Below, piece after piece: positions 15,278 through 22,989 of a stretch of 23,767 nt of DNA. The translations under genes and the position numbers were made by a program. The stretch's first letter is position 1, and each line of letters begins with the position of its first letter. The DNA is from Candidatus Omnitrophota bacterium (GTDB lineage Bacteria; Omnitrophota; Gorgyraeia; 1-14-0-20-64-10; JACQQZ01): contig JACQRF010000154.1 in the NCBI GenBank assembly GCA_016206635.1, forward strand, positions 1-23,767. Reading direction: 5' to 3'. Under the pieces are notes generated by a model. That model saw nothing but the letters and a program-made list of their open reading frames with translations. It was not told where the DNA came from and ran no database searches.

Positions 15278-15835
15278 ATGTGTCGGGATCATCTGCCCTG
15301 GGGATTGGCGTTCGCGATCGTGTGCGGGGTCGTCGGGCCGGCGGCCGCGGCCGAGCCGGACACGCGGATCGCCTTCGTGGATCTGGGCCGCGCGTTCGAT
15401 GAGTACGAGAAGACCAAGCGCTTGGACCATCAGCTCGAGGAATCGTCGACCGCCAAGCACGCGGAGCGGGAACAGATGGTCACGGACATCCGCCGGATGA
15501 AGGACGATATGGAGCTGTTGTCCGAGAAAGGCCGCGAGGAGCGGCAGGGGGCGATTGATGACAAGATCCAGCGCCTGCAGGAGTTCGACCGCCAGGCCCG
15601 CGACGGGCTGAAGCGGCAGCGCGACGAGATGGTCAAGGATGTGCTCAAGGAGATCGAGCGCGTCGTCGGGACGTACGCGCAGCAGCACGGGTATACCTTG
15701 GTGCTCAACGACCGGGCCGTGCTGTACGCCGGGAAATCGGCCGACATCACTGACCAGGTGCTCGAGGCGCTGAACGGGCCGGCGAAGGCGCCTCCCGCCT
15801 CCGCCAAGGCCGCGGAGAAGGGCGGCGCGCGGTGA
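15278..15835 (+). CDS. skp: Periplasmic chaperone Skp/OmpH family
   Basis: Skp holds unfolded outer membrane proteins on the way to BAM. The protein (185 residues) has a signal peptide (~1-25, PAAAA then EPD), a strand IAFVDLGRAFDEY, a long Lys/Glu/Gln-rich helical region (~50-135) predicted to form the coiled-coil tentacles, and a closing strand YTLVLNDRAVLYAGKSADITDQVL. An Ala/Pro/Lys-rich tail follows. ATG 15278 is supported by GAGGG seven bases upstream. The in-frame start at 15200 lies inside bamA and is less likely. The stop overlaps the lpxD GTG (GTGA). The position between bamA and lpxD is the classic one. Confidence 0.94.
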   Translation: MCRDHLPWGLAFAIVCGVVGPAAAAEPDTRIAFVDLGRAFDEYEKTKRLDHQLEESSTAKHAEREQMVTDIRRMKDDMELLSEKGREERQGAIDDKIQRLQEFDRQARDGLKRQRDEMVKDVLKEIERVVGTYAQQHGYTLVLNDRAVLYAGKSADITDQVLEALNGPAKAPPASAKAAEKGGAR

Positions 15836-16905
15836 TCCAGCGGACCCTGCTGGAAGTCGCCACCCTGCTCGGCGGCGAGGTGGTCGGCGACGGCGAGACG
15901 GTGATCACCGGGGTCTGCGGCATCAAGGAGGCGGCCCCCGGCGACATCACCTTTGTGGCGAATTCCCGTTACCTGCGGCTCATGCACCAGACCAAGGCGT
16001 CGGCGATCATCACCGGCCGGGACGTCAAGTGGGCCCCCAAGCCGCTGGTCCGCACGGAGAACCCGTCGCTCGCGTTCGCGAAAATGGTCTCGCTGATGGC
16101 CCCGGCCGAGCCGAAGCGCCCCACCGGGGTGAGCCCCCAGGCGATCGTCGGCCAGCGGGTGACCCTGGGCCGCGACGTGGCGATCCAGGCATTCGCCGTC
16201 ATTGAAGATGACGTGACGCTCGGGGACCGCACGGTCGTGTACGCCGGCTGTTATGTCGGGCACCACGCGCGGATCGGCGCCGACTGCCTGATCTACCCGA
16301 ATGTCTCCATCCGGGAGTCCGTGGAGCTGGGGGCGCGCGTCGTGGTGCACAGCGGCACGGTGATCGGCTCCGACGGCTTCGGATTCGCGACGGTCAAGGG
16401 GGCGCACCACAAGATCCCGCAGATCGGGACGGTCGTGATCGAGGACGACGTCGAAATCGGGGCCAATGTCACGATTGATCGGGCCCGGTTCGGCAAGACG
16501 GTGATCGGCCGCGGCACGAAAATTGATAACCTGGTGCAGATCGCCCACAACGTGGAGATCGGCGAGAACGCCATCATCGTCGCCCAGACCGGCATCTCCG
16601 GCTCCACGATCATCGGCCAGAACGTGACGCTCGCCGGGCAGGCCGGCGTCGTCGGCCACATCACGATCGGCGACAACGCCATCGTCGCGGCCCAGGCCGG
16701 CGTCTCGAAGTCGGTGCCGCCGGATACCCAGGTCTGGGGCTCGCCCGCCAAGCCGCTGGCCCGCGCCAAGCGGATCAACGCCTGCATTCAGCGCCTGCCG
16801 GAGCTGGTGAAGACCATCGAGGCGCTGTCCCGGCGCCTGGAACAATTGGAGAAGACCCGTGGAACCGCTGCGACAACGGACGATTCGACGCGACGCCGCG
16901 CTTGA
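15832..16905 (+). CDS. lpxD: UDP-3-O-(3-hydroxyacyl)glucosamine N-acyltransferase (LpxD)
   Basis: LpxD adds the N-linked acyl chain in lipid A synthesis, using acyl-ACP. The sequence has the N-terminal uridine-binding domain (VCGIKEAAPGDITFVANSRYL, ~28-48), a left-handed beta-helix of hexapeptide repeats (~105-315) and a C-terminal helical pair. The catalytic His is H239 in LVQIAHNVEIG, and the acyl-pocket context is SDGFGF and HKIPQIGTVVIEDDVEIG. It has 357 residues. GTG 15832 overlaps the skp stop by four bases, and the end overlaps the lpxC-fabZ start by 47 bases. Confidence 0.96.
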   Translation: MIQRTLLEVATLLGGEVVGDGETVITGVCGIKEAAPGDITFVANSRYLRLMHQTKASAIITGRDVKWAPKPLVRTENPSLAFAKMVSLMAPAEPKRPTGVSPQAIVGQRVTLGRDVAIQAFAVIEDDVTLGDRTVVYAGCYVGHHARIGADCLIYPNVSIRESVELGARVVVHSGTVIGSDGFGFATVKGAHHKIPQIGTVVIEDDVEIGANVTIDRARFGKTVIGRGTKIDNLVQIAHNVEIGENAIIVAQTGISGSTIIGQNVTLAGQAGVVGHITIGDNAIVAAQAGVSKSVPPDTQVWGSPAKPLARAKRINACIQRLPELVKTIEALSRRLEQLEKTRGTAATTDDSTRRRA

Positions 16906-18199
16906 GGGGGTCGGCCTCCACACCGGTCAGGCGGTGCGGATCCGGTTCCGCCCGGCGGAGGCGGACCACGGCATCCGGTTCGTCCGGGCCGACCTCGAGG
17001 GGCGCCCGGAGATCCCCGTCACGCCGGCGACGATCTTAGACCTGCCCCGGCGCCCCCGGCGGACCTCCGTCGGGGCCGGCGCGGCCGAGGTGCATACCAT
17101 CGAGCACCTCATGGCCACCTGTTACGGGCTCGGCGTCACCAACTTGCTGGTGGAGATCACCGGGGAAGAGGTGCCGGGGCTCGACGGCAGCGCCTTCCCG
17201 TTCCTCGAGACGCTGAAATACGCCGGCGTCGTCGAGCAAGACGCGGTGCGCCAGCCCCTGGCCGTGAAAGACCCGATCTGGGCGGAGGAGGGCAGCGCGA
17301 CCCTCCTGGTGGTGCCCAGCGAGGAGTTCCGCATCTCCTACACGATGAGCTATCCGCACCCCGCGCTGAACGCCCAATTCTTTTCCCGCGAGAACCCCCA
17401 GCCGGTGTTCGAGCAGGAGCTGGCGCCGTCCCGCACCTTCTGCATGGCCGACGAGGTCGACGCGCTGCGCCGCCAGGGGATGGGCAAGGGGGCCACGTAC
17501 GAGAATACCGTCGTGGTCGGGCCGCAGGGGGTCATCAACAACCGCCTCCGGTTCCCGGACGAGTTCGTGCGGCACAAGGTGCTCGACCTGCTGGGGGACC
17601 TGTATATCCTCGGGCGGCCGATCCAGGGGCACGTGATCGCCGTGCGGTCCGGCCATTCGCTCAACTTGAAGCTGGTGCAACGGCTGCGGCAGGCGGCGGA
17701 CCGGGGGTTTGAGGGCGGCATCCCGGCCATCCACGTCGAGCCGGGCGCGGCGCATCTCGACAGCACGATGATCCAGCGCATCTTGCCGCACCGGTATCCG
17801 TTCCTGATGGTGGACCGGATCGTCCACCTGGAGGACGACGTGCGCGCGGTCGGCGTCAAGTCCGTGACGATCAACGAACCGTTCTTCTCCGGGCACTTCC
17901 CCGGCCGGCCGGTGATGCCGGGGGTCATGATCCTCGAGGCGCTGGCCCAGGTGGCCGGTATCCTCATGCTCAACAAGAGAGAAAATTTGGGCAAATTCGC
18001 GTACTTCGTCGCCATTGATGGGGTCAAGTTCCGGCGGACCGTGCTGCCGGGCGACCAGCTGGTGCTGGAGGCCGAGATCCTGAAGCTGCGGTCCAAGACC
18101 GGGCAGATGCGGACGCGGGCCCTCGTTGATGGCAAGATCGTGACGGAGGCGGATCTGATGTTCGCCCTCGTCGAGGGGAACGGCGCTCCCCCCGTCTGA
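16859..18199 (+). CDS. lpxC-fabZ: Bifunctional LpxC-FabZ: UDP-3-O-acyl-GlcNAc deacetylase fused to 3-hydroxyacyl-ACP dehydratase
   Basis: Two enzymes are encoded in one 446-residue protein. Residues ~1-290 are LpxC, the committed zinc deacetylase of lipid A synthesis: GVGLHTG at 17-23, H83 in HTIEHL, H239 and D243 in RHKVLDLLGDL as zinc ligands, and H266 in RSGHSLN. Residues ~297-446 are FabZ, a hot-dog dehydratase: ILPHRYPFLMVDRI, FFSGHFPGRPVMPGV with H346, and E360 in ILEALAQ. Catalytic residues of both halves are present. GTG 16859 has GGAG seven bases upstream. Such fusions are known in Bacteroidetes and some other phyla. The fusion places control of lipid A commitment and hydroxyacyl-ACP use in one chain. 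Confidence 0.96.
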   Translation: MEPLRQRTIRRDAALEGVGLHTGQAVRIRFRPAEADHGIRFVRADLEGRPEIPVTPATILDLPRRPRRTSVGAGAAEVHTIEHLMATCYGLGVTNLLVEITGEEVPGLDGSAFPFLETLKYAGVVEQDAVRQPLAVKDPIWAEEGSATLLVVPSEEFRISYTMSYPHPALNAQFFSRENPQPVFEQELAPSRTFCMADEVDALRRQGMGKGATYENTVVVGPQGVINNRLRFPDEFVRHKVLDLLGDLYILGRPIQGHVIAVRSGHSLNLKLVQRLRQAADRGFEGGIPAIHVEPGAAHLDSTMIQRILPHRYPFLMVDRIVHLEDDVRAVGVKSVTINEPFFSGHFPGRPVMPGVMILEALAQVAGILMLNKRENLGKFAYFVAIDGVKFRRTVLPGDQLVLEAEILKLRSKTGQMRTRALVDGKIVTEADLMFALVEGNGAPPV

Positions 18200-18211
18200 C
18201 CGGACGGCGAT

Positions 18212-19000
18212 ATGCCCACCATCCACGCCACGGCCGTGGTCGATCCGCAGGCCGAGCTCGCCGCCGATGTTGCCATCGGCCCGTATGCCATCGTCGGCCC
18301 GCACGTGGCGATCGGCGCCGGCACGACCGTGGGGCCGCATGCGATCCTCGATGGGTGGACGACGATCGGCGCCCGCTGCCGGATCTCCCCCGGGGCTGTG
18401 GTCGGCGCCCCCTCGCAGGATCTGAAGGCCACGGCCGGCCACCACGGCGTATCGCTCGGCGATGACAACCAGATCCGCGAGTACGTCACCATCAGCTGCG
18501 GCACGCACGACGGCTCCGTGACCCGGATCGGCTCGGGCAACCTCGTGATGGCGTATGCCCACATCGCGCATGACTGTCTCGTCGGGGACCGCTGCATCAT
18601 CGCCAACGCCGGCACGCTCGCCGGCCACGTCGTGCTCGAAGATCAGGCGACCATCGGCGGATTGGCGGCGGTGCACCAGTTTGTCCGGATCGGGCGGCTG
18701 GCGATTGTCGGCGGCTGCTCGAAGGTGGTACAGGACGTGGTCCCGTTCGCGCTGTGCGACGGCCACCCGGCCCGGGTCCACGGCGTCAACGTGATCGGCC
18801 TGCGGCGGGCCGGGGTCCCGCCGGCGAGCCGGCGGCTCCTGCAACGGGCGTTCCGCCTGCTGTTTGGCGAGGGGTTGAGCCGGCCCCATGCCGTCGCCCG
18901 GCTCCGGGCGCTGGACGGGACGTCCACGGAGCTCCAAGCCCTCGCCACCTTCGTCAACGGCTCGAAGCGCGGATTATGCCGGTCCGGCGCATCGGATTAA
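18212..19000 (+). CDS. lpxA: UDP-N-acetylglucosamine acyltransferase (LpxA)
   Basis: LpxA O-acylates UDP-GlcNAc, the first step of lipid A synthesis. The 262-residue protein is a hexapeptide beta-helix (~1-185) followed by a helical C-terminus. It contains the MAYAHIAHDC motif with H117 and H120, the latter in the position of catalytic His125 of E. coli, plus PSQDLKATAG, IREYVTISCGT, GGLAAVHQFVRIG and HPARVHGVN. Expected acyl-chain selectivity cannot be read with certainty. It starts 12 bases after the fusion gene and overlaps lpxI by 25 bases. Confidence 0.96.
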   Translation: MPTIHATAVVDPQAELAADVAIGPYAIVGPHVAIGAGTTVGPHAILDGWTTIGARCRISPGAVVGAPSQDLKATAGHHGVSLGDDNQIREYVTISCGTHDGSVTRIGSGNLVMAYAHIAHDCLVGDRCIIANAGTLAGHVVLEDQATIGGLAAVHQFVRIGRLAIVGGCSKVVQDVVPFALCDGHPARVHGVNVIGLRRAGVPPASRRLLQRAFRLLFGEGLSRPHAVARLRALDGTSTELQALATFVNGSKRGLCRSGASD

Positions 19001-19788
19001 TCGCGGGCAACCGGGAATTCCCGCTGCACGTCGCCCGCGCCGCCCGCGCGCTCGGCATCGACCTGGTCGCGATCGCCCTCCACGAAGAAACCTCGCCGGA
19101 ACTGTCGGCACTGGTCCCCGCGATCCATTGGATCCATCTCGGCCAGGTCGGGACACTCCTGGAAATCCTGCAGCGGGAGCGGGTGACCGAGCTGGTGATG
19201 GCGGGGCAGGTGCATCCCAGCCGGGTGACGCGGACGCTCGCGCACCTGGACGCGCAGGGGGCGGCGCTGATGGCTCGGGCGGCGACCGGACAGGGAAGGG
19301 ACCTCCTGAAACTGTTCACGGAATTCCTGACCCACCACGGCATGACCCTCCTCGATTCTTCGGCGCTTCTGAAGGATTGGGTGCCCGAGGCGGGCGTGCT
19401 GACGGCGCGGCGACCGACGGCGGATGAGCAGGCCGCCATCGCCTTCGGCCGCGCCAAGGCGGAGGCGCTGGCGGCGGCCGGGATCGGGCAAACCGTGGTC
19501 GTGAAAGCCAAGGCGGTCGTCGCGGTCGAGGGCATGGACGGGACCGACGCGACGATCCGGCGCGCCGGCCAGATTGCCGGGCCCGGCACGGTCGTGGTGA
19601 AGTTCCCGGAACCGGGCCACGACCGTCGGTTCGACATCCCGGTGGTGGGGGTGAGCACGGTCGAGGCGATGGCCGCCGCCGGGGCGACCGCCCTCGGCAT
19701 GGCGGCCGGCGCCACCCTCCTGCTCGACCGCCCCGCCGTCCTGGCGCTGGCCGACCAACACCGCCTCGCCCTCGTCGCCCTCGCGTGA
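18976..19788 (+). CDS. lpxI: UDP-2,3-diacylglucosamine pyrophosphatase LpxI
   Basis: LpxI cleaves UDP-2,3-diacylglucosamine to lipid X in lineages that lack LpxH. The 270-residue protein starts RRIGLIAGNREFPLHVARAA. The C-terminal DUF1009-type domain has VVVKAKAVVAVEGMDGTDATI (about 174-194), VVVKFPEPGHDRRFD (206-220) and IPVVGVSTVEAMAAAGA, which match the family's conserved acidic and Arg-Phe-Asp motifs. ATG 18976 lies inside the end of lpxA. The longer frame from 18754 is only read-through of lpxA in another frame. No lpxB follows inside the window. Confidence 0.93.
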   Translation: MPVRRIGLIAGNREFPLHVARAARALGIDLVAIALHEETSPELSALVPAIHWIHLGQVGTLLEILQRERVTELVMAGQVHPSRVTRTLAHLDAQGAALMARAATGQGRDLLKLFTEFLTHHGMTLLDSSALLKDWVPEAGVLTARRPTADEQAAIAFGRAKAEALAAAGIGQTVVVKAKAVVAVEGMDGTDATIRRAGQIAGPGTVVVKFPEPGHDRRFDIPVVGVSTVEAMAAAGATALGMAAGATLLLDRPAVLALADQHRLALVALA

Positions 19789-19810
19789 CCCCCGGCTCTG
19801 AATATTCTCC

Positions 19811-19839
19811 TTGATATTCCCCGCGCGGCGCGCTATGCT
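19811..19839 (+). promoter_or_regulatory. Candidate sigma-70 promoter for the dockerin-like gene
   Basis: TTGATA (19811-19816) and TATGCT (19834-19839) are 17 bases apart. The predicted start point, about seven bases on, coincides with ATG 19846. There is no SD before that ATG, so the transcript would be leaderless. Confidence 0.65.
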
Positions 19840-19845
19840 CACTGC

Positions 19846-21261
19846 ATGATCTACATATACGTTTCTCTAACGCAGGGTGTGCTGAGGCGTTGGGTCATGG
19901 CGGCGTGCCTGCTTAGCGCGGGCGTTCTGCTGCCGAGGTTGGCATGGGCCGGGGAGTTGGTGGCCCCGCGACACGGGGCCCCCGATCCGGACCCTGCCGT
20001 GTCGTTGAACCAAGCCGCGGCATGGGCCTCCGCCGAGCGCGGCCAACTCCAGCAGATGGCCGCCCGCGCCGCGGTGATGACCCCGCGGTCTGCGCCCACA
20101 TCGTCCTTTAATATATTGCCGGCGGCCGACTTGGATGGGAATGGAAAGATCTCGGCCTACGAGGCGCTCGTCGGCTACGTGACCGCCGGTCGCATGGCGG
20201 CTGGCGTGGCGCCGGTGGATCTGCGATTCGATCTCACAGGCGACGGTCGCGTGACGATCCGCGATTGGGTGGCGATGGGGGTCGGCTTGCTAGAGCGCGG
20301 CTATCGCGTGGTCGATCAGCAGACCAGCCCCACGACCCGCGTGGCCCGGGTGTCGTCCGCTGCCGGCTTGCTGCTCCTCGAAGAAACCACCACCACAGAC
20401 CTTGCCACAGGCAAGACGGTCGGCCGGACCACCAATGAGTTCATCTATGACCCGGCCGTTGGGTTGGAGCCGGTGGCGGTCACGACCACGGCTTGGGATG
20501 GCACCGGCCACTTTTTGCATGCGAAGACGATTGTCAGGGAAGAGGCGGAGGGCGTGGGCGTCGCGACGATCAATCTCTCGGTGGGAAATCAGGGAGCCGT
20601 GTGGTGGGGTGTCTCCGAGCGAGAATCATCCGGGGATCAGTATGGGATATGGAGCAGCACCTCAGATGCCAAAGGCCAAACCCACTACACGGAACTCATT
20701 CTCGTGAGCAGTCAACCGATTTCGAACGGTTGGCGGGATATCTACGCTGATGCGAAGGGCCGTCTCCGCGTCGAGCACGCCTACTTCACGGATTTCTTCG
20801 GGGTCTGGACTGATCGCGTAACGTACTACGATATCAAAGGATGGTCGGTGGCCACGCTTGTCACCCAGGCGGATAAGCCGGGGATGGCGGTGAAGCGGAT
20901 CGATGCATTTGTCTGGTACGCGGCCCACGCGGTCACACAGCGGATTAGTTGGATCACCCTCTTTCCTCAGTTTGATCCCGTGGCCGCCTCGGTAGGGAAG
21001 GGACTACTGTCGGGTCCGTCGCCACGCCGTCTCGATTGGATGGCTGCGCCGTTGTTGGACTATGCCCGTCAATGGTTGATGGGCGGCGGACGTGGGGCGC
21101 GGACGAAAACCGTCACGATCTATAATCCGGCCACCGGGCAGCCGGTCCGAAGAATGGTCGTTCAGGTGGATGCGGTCACAGGGCAGGAAATCTCCCGCCG
21201 GGATGAGCAGTACGTCAACGGTATGTGGAGGTCGGGACCTCAGGCCCTCCCACAGCCATGA
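19846..21261 (+). CDS. Secreted protein with two EF-hand/dockerin-like calcium loops
   Basis: I do not recognise the overall family. The 471-residue product has an N-terminal signal (basic LRRW, hydrophobic CLLSAGVLLP, possible cleavage after LAWA at ~35). A pair of calcium-binding loops follows: DLDGNGKISAYE (95-106; D, D, N, S, E at positions 1, 3, 5, 9, 12) and DLTGDGRVTIRD (129-140). This is the duplicated arrangement of a dockerin type I module. The remaining ~320 residues are rich in beta-strand-like Thr/Val repeats (e.g. RVARVSSAAGLLLLEETT) with no catalytic motif I can name. Base composition is visibly less GC-rich than the neighbours, suggesting an accessory gene. It has its own promoter. 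GTG 19879 is an alternative start giving a more typical signal peptide. Confidence 0.75.
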   Translation: MIYIYVSLTQGVLRRWVMAACLLSAGVLLPRLAWAGELVAPRHGAPDPDPAVSLNQAAAWASAERGQLQQMAARAAVMTPRSAPTSSFNILPAADLDGNGKISAYEALVGYVTAGRMAAGVAPVDLRFDLTGDGRVTIRDWVAMGVGLLERGYRVVDQQTSPTTRVARVSSAAGLLLLEETTTTDLATGKTVGRTTNEFIYDPAVGLEPVAVTTTAWDGTGHFLHAKTIVREEAEGVGVATINLSVGNQGAVWWGVSERESSGDQYGIWSSTSDAKGQTHYTELILVSSQPISNGWRDIYADAKGRLRVEHAYFTDFFGVWTDRVTYYDIKGWSVATLVTQADKPGMAVKRIDAFVWYAAHAVTQRISWITLFPQFDPVAASVGKGLLSGPSPRRLDWMAAPLLDYARQWLMGGGRGARTKTVTIYNPATGQPVRRMVVQVDAVTGQEISRRDEQYVNGMWRSGPQALPQP

Positions 21262-21268
21262 CAGCGTC

Positions 21269-21298
21269 TTGACAAGCCCGCCGGTGGCGGCGTAGACT
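21269..21298 (+). promoter_or_regulatory. Candidate sigma-70 promoter for nadE
   Basis: A perfect TTGACA (21269-21274) and TAGACT (21293-21298) are 18 bases apart, only eight bases after the previous stop. Transcription would begin near 21305 and give a leader of about 59 bases containing the hairpin at 21310-21334. Confidence 0.6.
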
Positions 21299-21309
21299 GC
21301 TTCCCTTGA

Positions 21310-21334
21310 CAGGTGCTGGCGCCGCCGGCGCCTG
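21310..21334 (+). promoter_or_regulatory. Hairpin at the 5' end of the nadE leader
   Basis: CAGGTGCTGGC (21310-21320) pairs fully with GCCGGCGCCTG (21324-21334), including two G-U wobbles, around the loop GCC: 11 pairs. It would begin about five bases from the predicted transcript end, so it could be a 5' stabiliser. It could also end transcription from the upstream gene, although only scattered T residues follow. The leader then reads CTCCTCC and carries no SD before ATG 21364. Confidence 0.5.
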
Positions 21335-21363
21335 TTCTGCATTTCTCCTCCTGCTCCTTGACG

Positions 21364-22989
21364 ATGCGAATTGCCCTTGGGCAGCTCAACGTGGCGGTCG
21401 GCGACCTGGCCGGCAATGTCCGCCGGATCACGGCGGCCATTGCCAGGGCCCGAGCGGCCGGCTGCGCCGTGGTGGTCTTCCCGGAGCTGGCGATCCCCGG
21501 CTACCCGCCGGAAGACCTGCTCTTCAAGCCCTCGTTTATCCAGGCGAATCTGCGGGGGCTGCACGACGTCGTGGCGGCCGCGCGCGGGATCGCCGTCATC
21601 GTCGGCTACGTGGAGCGAGGCCAGGACCGCCGGTTGTATAACGCGGCGGCGGTTGCGGCCGGCGGTCGGGTCACGGCGCGATATTACAAGCAGGCCCTGC
21701 CGAACTACGGCGTGTTCGATGAGCGGCGGTATTTCACGCCGGGGACGCGGCCGTGCGTGACGACGGTGGCGGGGACGCGCGTGGGCCTGAGCATCTGTGA
21801 GGACCTGTGGTCCGATGATGGGCCGGTCGTCGCGGAGGCGCGGGCCGGGGCGCAGGTGTTGATCAATCTCTCCGCCTCGCCATACCACGCGGGCAAGCTG
21901 AAGGTCCGCGAGCGGCTGCTGGCGCGGCGGGCGCGGCAGGCGCGCCGGCCATTCCTCTACGTGAACCTCGTCGGCGGCCAGGATGAACTGGTGTTTGACG
22001 GCGGCAGCCTCGCGGTGGACGCGGCCGGGCGGGTGCGGGCGCGCGCGGCGCAGTTCCGCGAAGACCTGCTGATCGTCGAACTACCGAGGGGGTCGTACCC
22101 CTTTGGGCTACACCCAAAGGGGTCAGACCCCGACGTGCGGCCGGCGCTGCCGTTGTTTGATGAGGTCTACGAGGCGCTCGTCCTGGGCACGCGGGACTAC
22201 GTGCGCAAGAACGGTTTCGCCGACGTGGTGGTCGGCATGAGCGGCGGGATTGATTCGGCGCTCACGGCCGCGATCGCCGTCGAGGCGCTGGGGCCGTCGC
22301 GCGTGACGGCGGTCTCGATGCCGTCCCCGTACAGCTCGCGCGGCACGCAGCAGGATGCCCAGCTCGTCGCCCAGCGGCTCGGCATTCGGTTTCTGGAATT
22401 GCCGATCACGCCGGTGCTCACGTCCTATGTGGCGGCGCTGCGACCGGTCCTCCGCGCCAGCGGCGCGACGGAGGAGAATTTGCAGGCGAGGATTCGCGGG
22501 ACGCTGCTGATGGCGCTGTCCAACCAGTTCGGCTGGCTGGTGCTGTCCACCGGCAACAAGAGCGAGCTGTCCACCGGCTACTGCACGCTCTACGGGGATA
22601 TGGTCGGGGGGTTTGCGGTGCTGAAAGATGTGCCGAAAACCTGGGTGTACCAGGTGGCGCGCGTGGCGAATCGGCGCCTGAAGGACGCGATCCCGGAGCG
22701 GGTGTTCCGGCGGCCGCCGACCGCGGAGCTGCGACCGCGCCAGCGGGACCAGGATACCCTGCCGCCGTATCCGGTGTTGGACCGGCTGGTCACCGCGTAC
22801 GTGGAGCAGGACCGGCCCGCCGCCGCGCTCCGGCGCCTGGCGCCGGCGTCCGTGGTGGCGAAGGTGGTGCGGATGGTGGATGCCGCCGAGTACAAACGCC
22901 GGCAGGCGCCGCCCGGCATCAAGATCACCCCGCGGGCGTTCGGCCGCGACCGCCGGATGCCGATCACCAATCGGTTCCGGGAGGAGTGA
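21364..22989 (+). CDS. nadE: Glutamine-dependent NAD+ synthetase
   Basis: NadE converts nicotinate adenine dinucleotide to NAD+ with ATP and ammonia from glutamine. Residues ~1-240 form the nitrilase-type glutaminase with its triad E41 (FPELAIPGYPPED), K109 (YYKQALPNYGVFDERRYF) and C145 (SICEDLW). Residues ~262-541 form the synthetase, with P-loop SGGIDS (293-298), the STGNKSELSTGYCTLYGD segment, and KDVPKTWVYQVA. It has 541 residues. ATG 21364 fits the family start; a GTG at 21313 would add 17 unrelated residues. The linker between domains (242-256) is encoded by a palindromic REP-like element. The stop shares one base with the regulator's ATG. Confidence 0.96.
   Translation: MRIALGQLNVAVGDLAGNVRRITAAIARARAAGCAVVVFPELAIPGYPPEDLLFKPSFIQANLRGLHDVVAAARGIAVIVGYVERGQDRRLYNAAAVAAGGRVTARYYKQALPNYGVFDERRYFTPGTRPCVTTVAGTRVGLSICEDLWSDDGPVVAEARAGAQVLINLSASPYHAGKLKVRERLLARRARQARRPFLYVNLVGGQDELVFDGGSLAVDAAGRVRARAAQFREDLLIVELPRGSYPFGLHPKGSDPDVRPALPLFDEVYEALVLGTRDYVRKNGFADVVVGMSGGIDSALTAAIAVEALGPSRVTAVSMPSPYSSRGTQQDAQLVAQRLGIRFLELPITPVLTSYVAALRPVLRASGATEENLQARIRGTLLMALSNQFGWLVLSTGNKSELSTGYCTLYGDMVGGFAVLKDVPKTWVYQVARVANRRLKDAIPERVFRRPPTAELRPRQRDQDTLPPYPVLDRLVTAYVEQDRPAAALRRLAPASVVAKVVRMVDAAEYKRRQAPPGIKITPRAFGRDRRMPITNRFREE
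22089..22131. repeat. REP-like palindromic element inside nadE
   Basis: A 43-base imperfect palindrome. GGGGTCGTACCCC and GGGGTCAGACCCC flank TTTGGG-CTACA-CCCAAA. Folded, it gives a 6-bp outer stem, a 2x2 internal loop, an 11-bp inner stem and a 5-base loop. GGGGTCAGACCCC-type units are, as I recall, common in REP elements mobilised by RAYT (REP-associated tyrosine) transposases. Here the unit is in frame and encodes residues 242-256, RGSYPFGLHPKGSDP, in the linker between the two enzyme domains. Confidence 0.75.

Noticed and set aside
12820..15279. An 819-codon minus-strand open frame opposite bamA
   Set aside because: It mirrors bamA, which has clear POTRA and barrel motifs. Long antisense frames are expected in high-GC coding DNA, and the antisense product shows no family motif.
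17036..18937. A 633-codon minus-strand open frame opposite lpxC-fabZ and lpxA
   Set aside because: The plus strand carries three well-supported catalytic domains. The antisense translation is low-complexity (His/Asp/Arg/Pro-rich) and typical of a GC shadow.
21310..21334. Rho-independent terminator after the dockerin-like gene
   Set aside because: The stem is strong but no continuous T-run follows, and it lies downstream of a good nadE promoter, so a leader hairpin is at least as likely.
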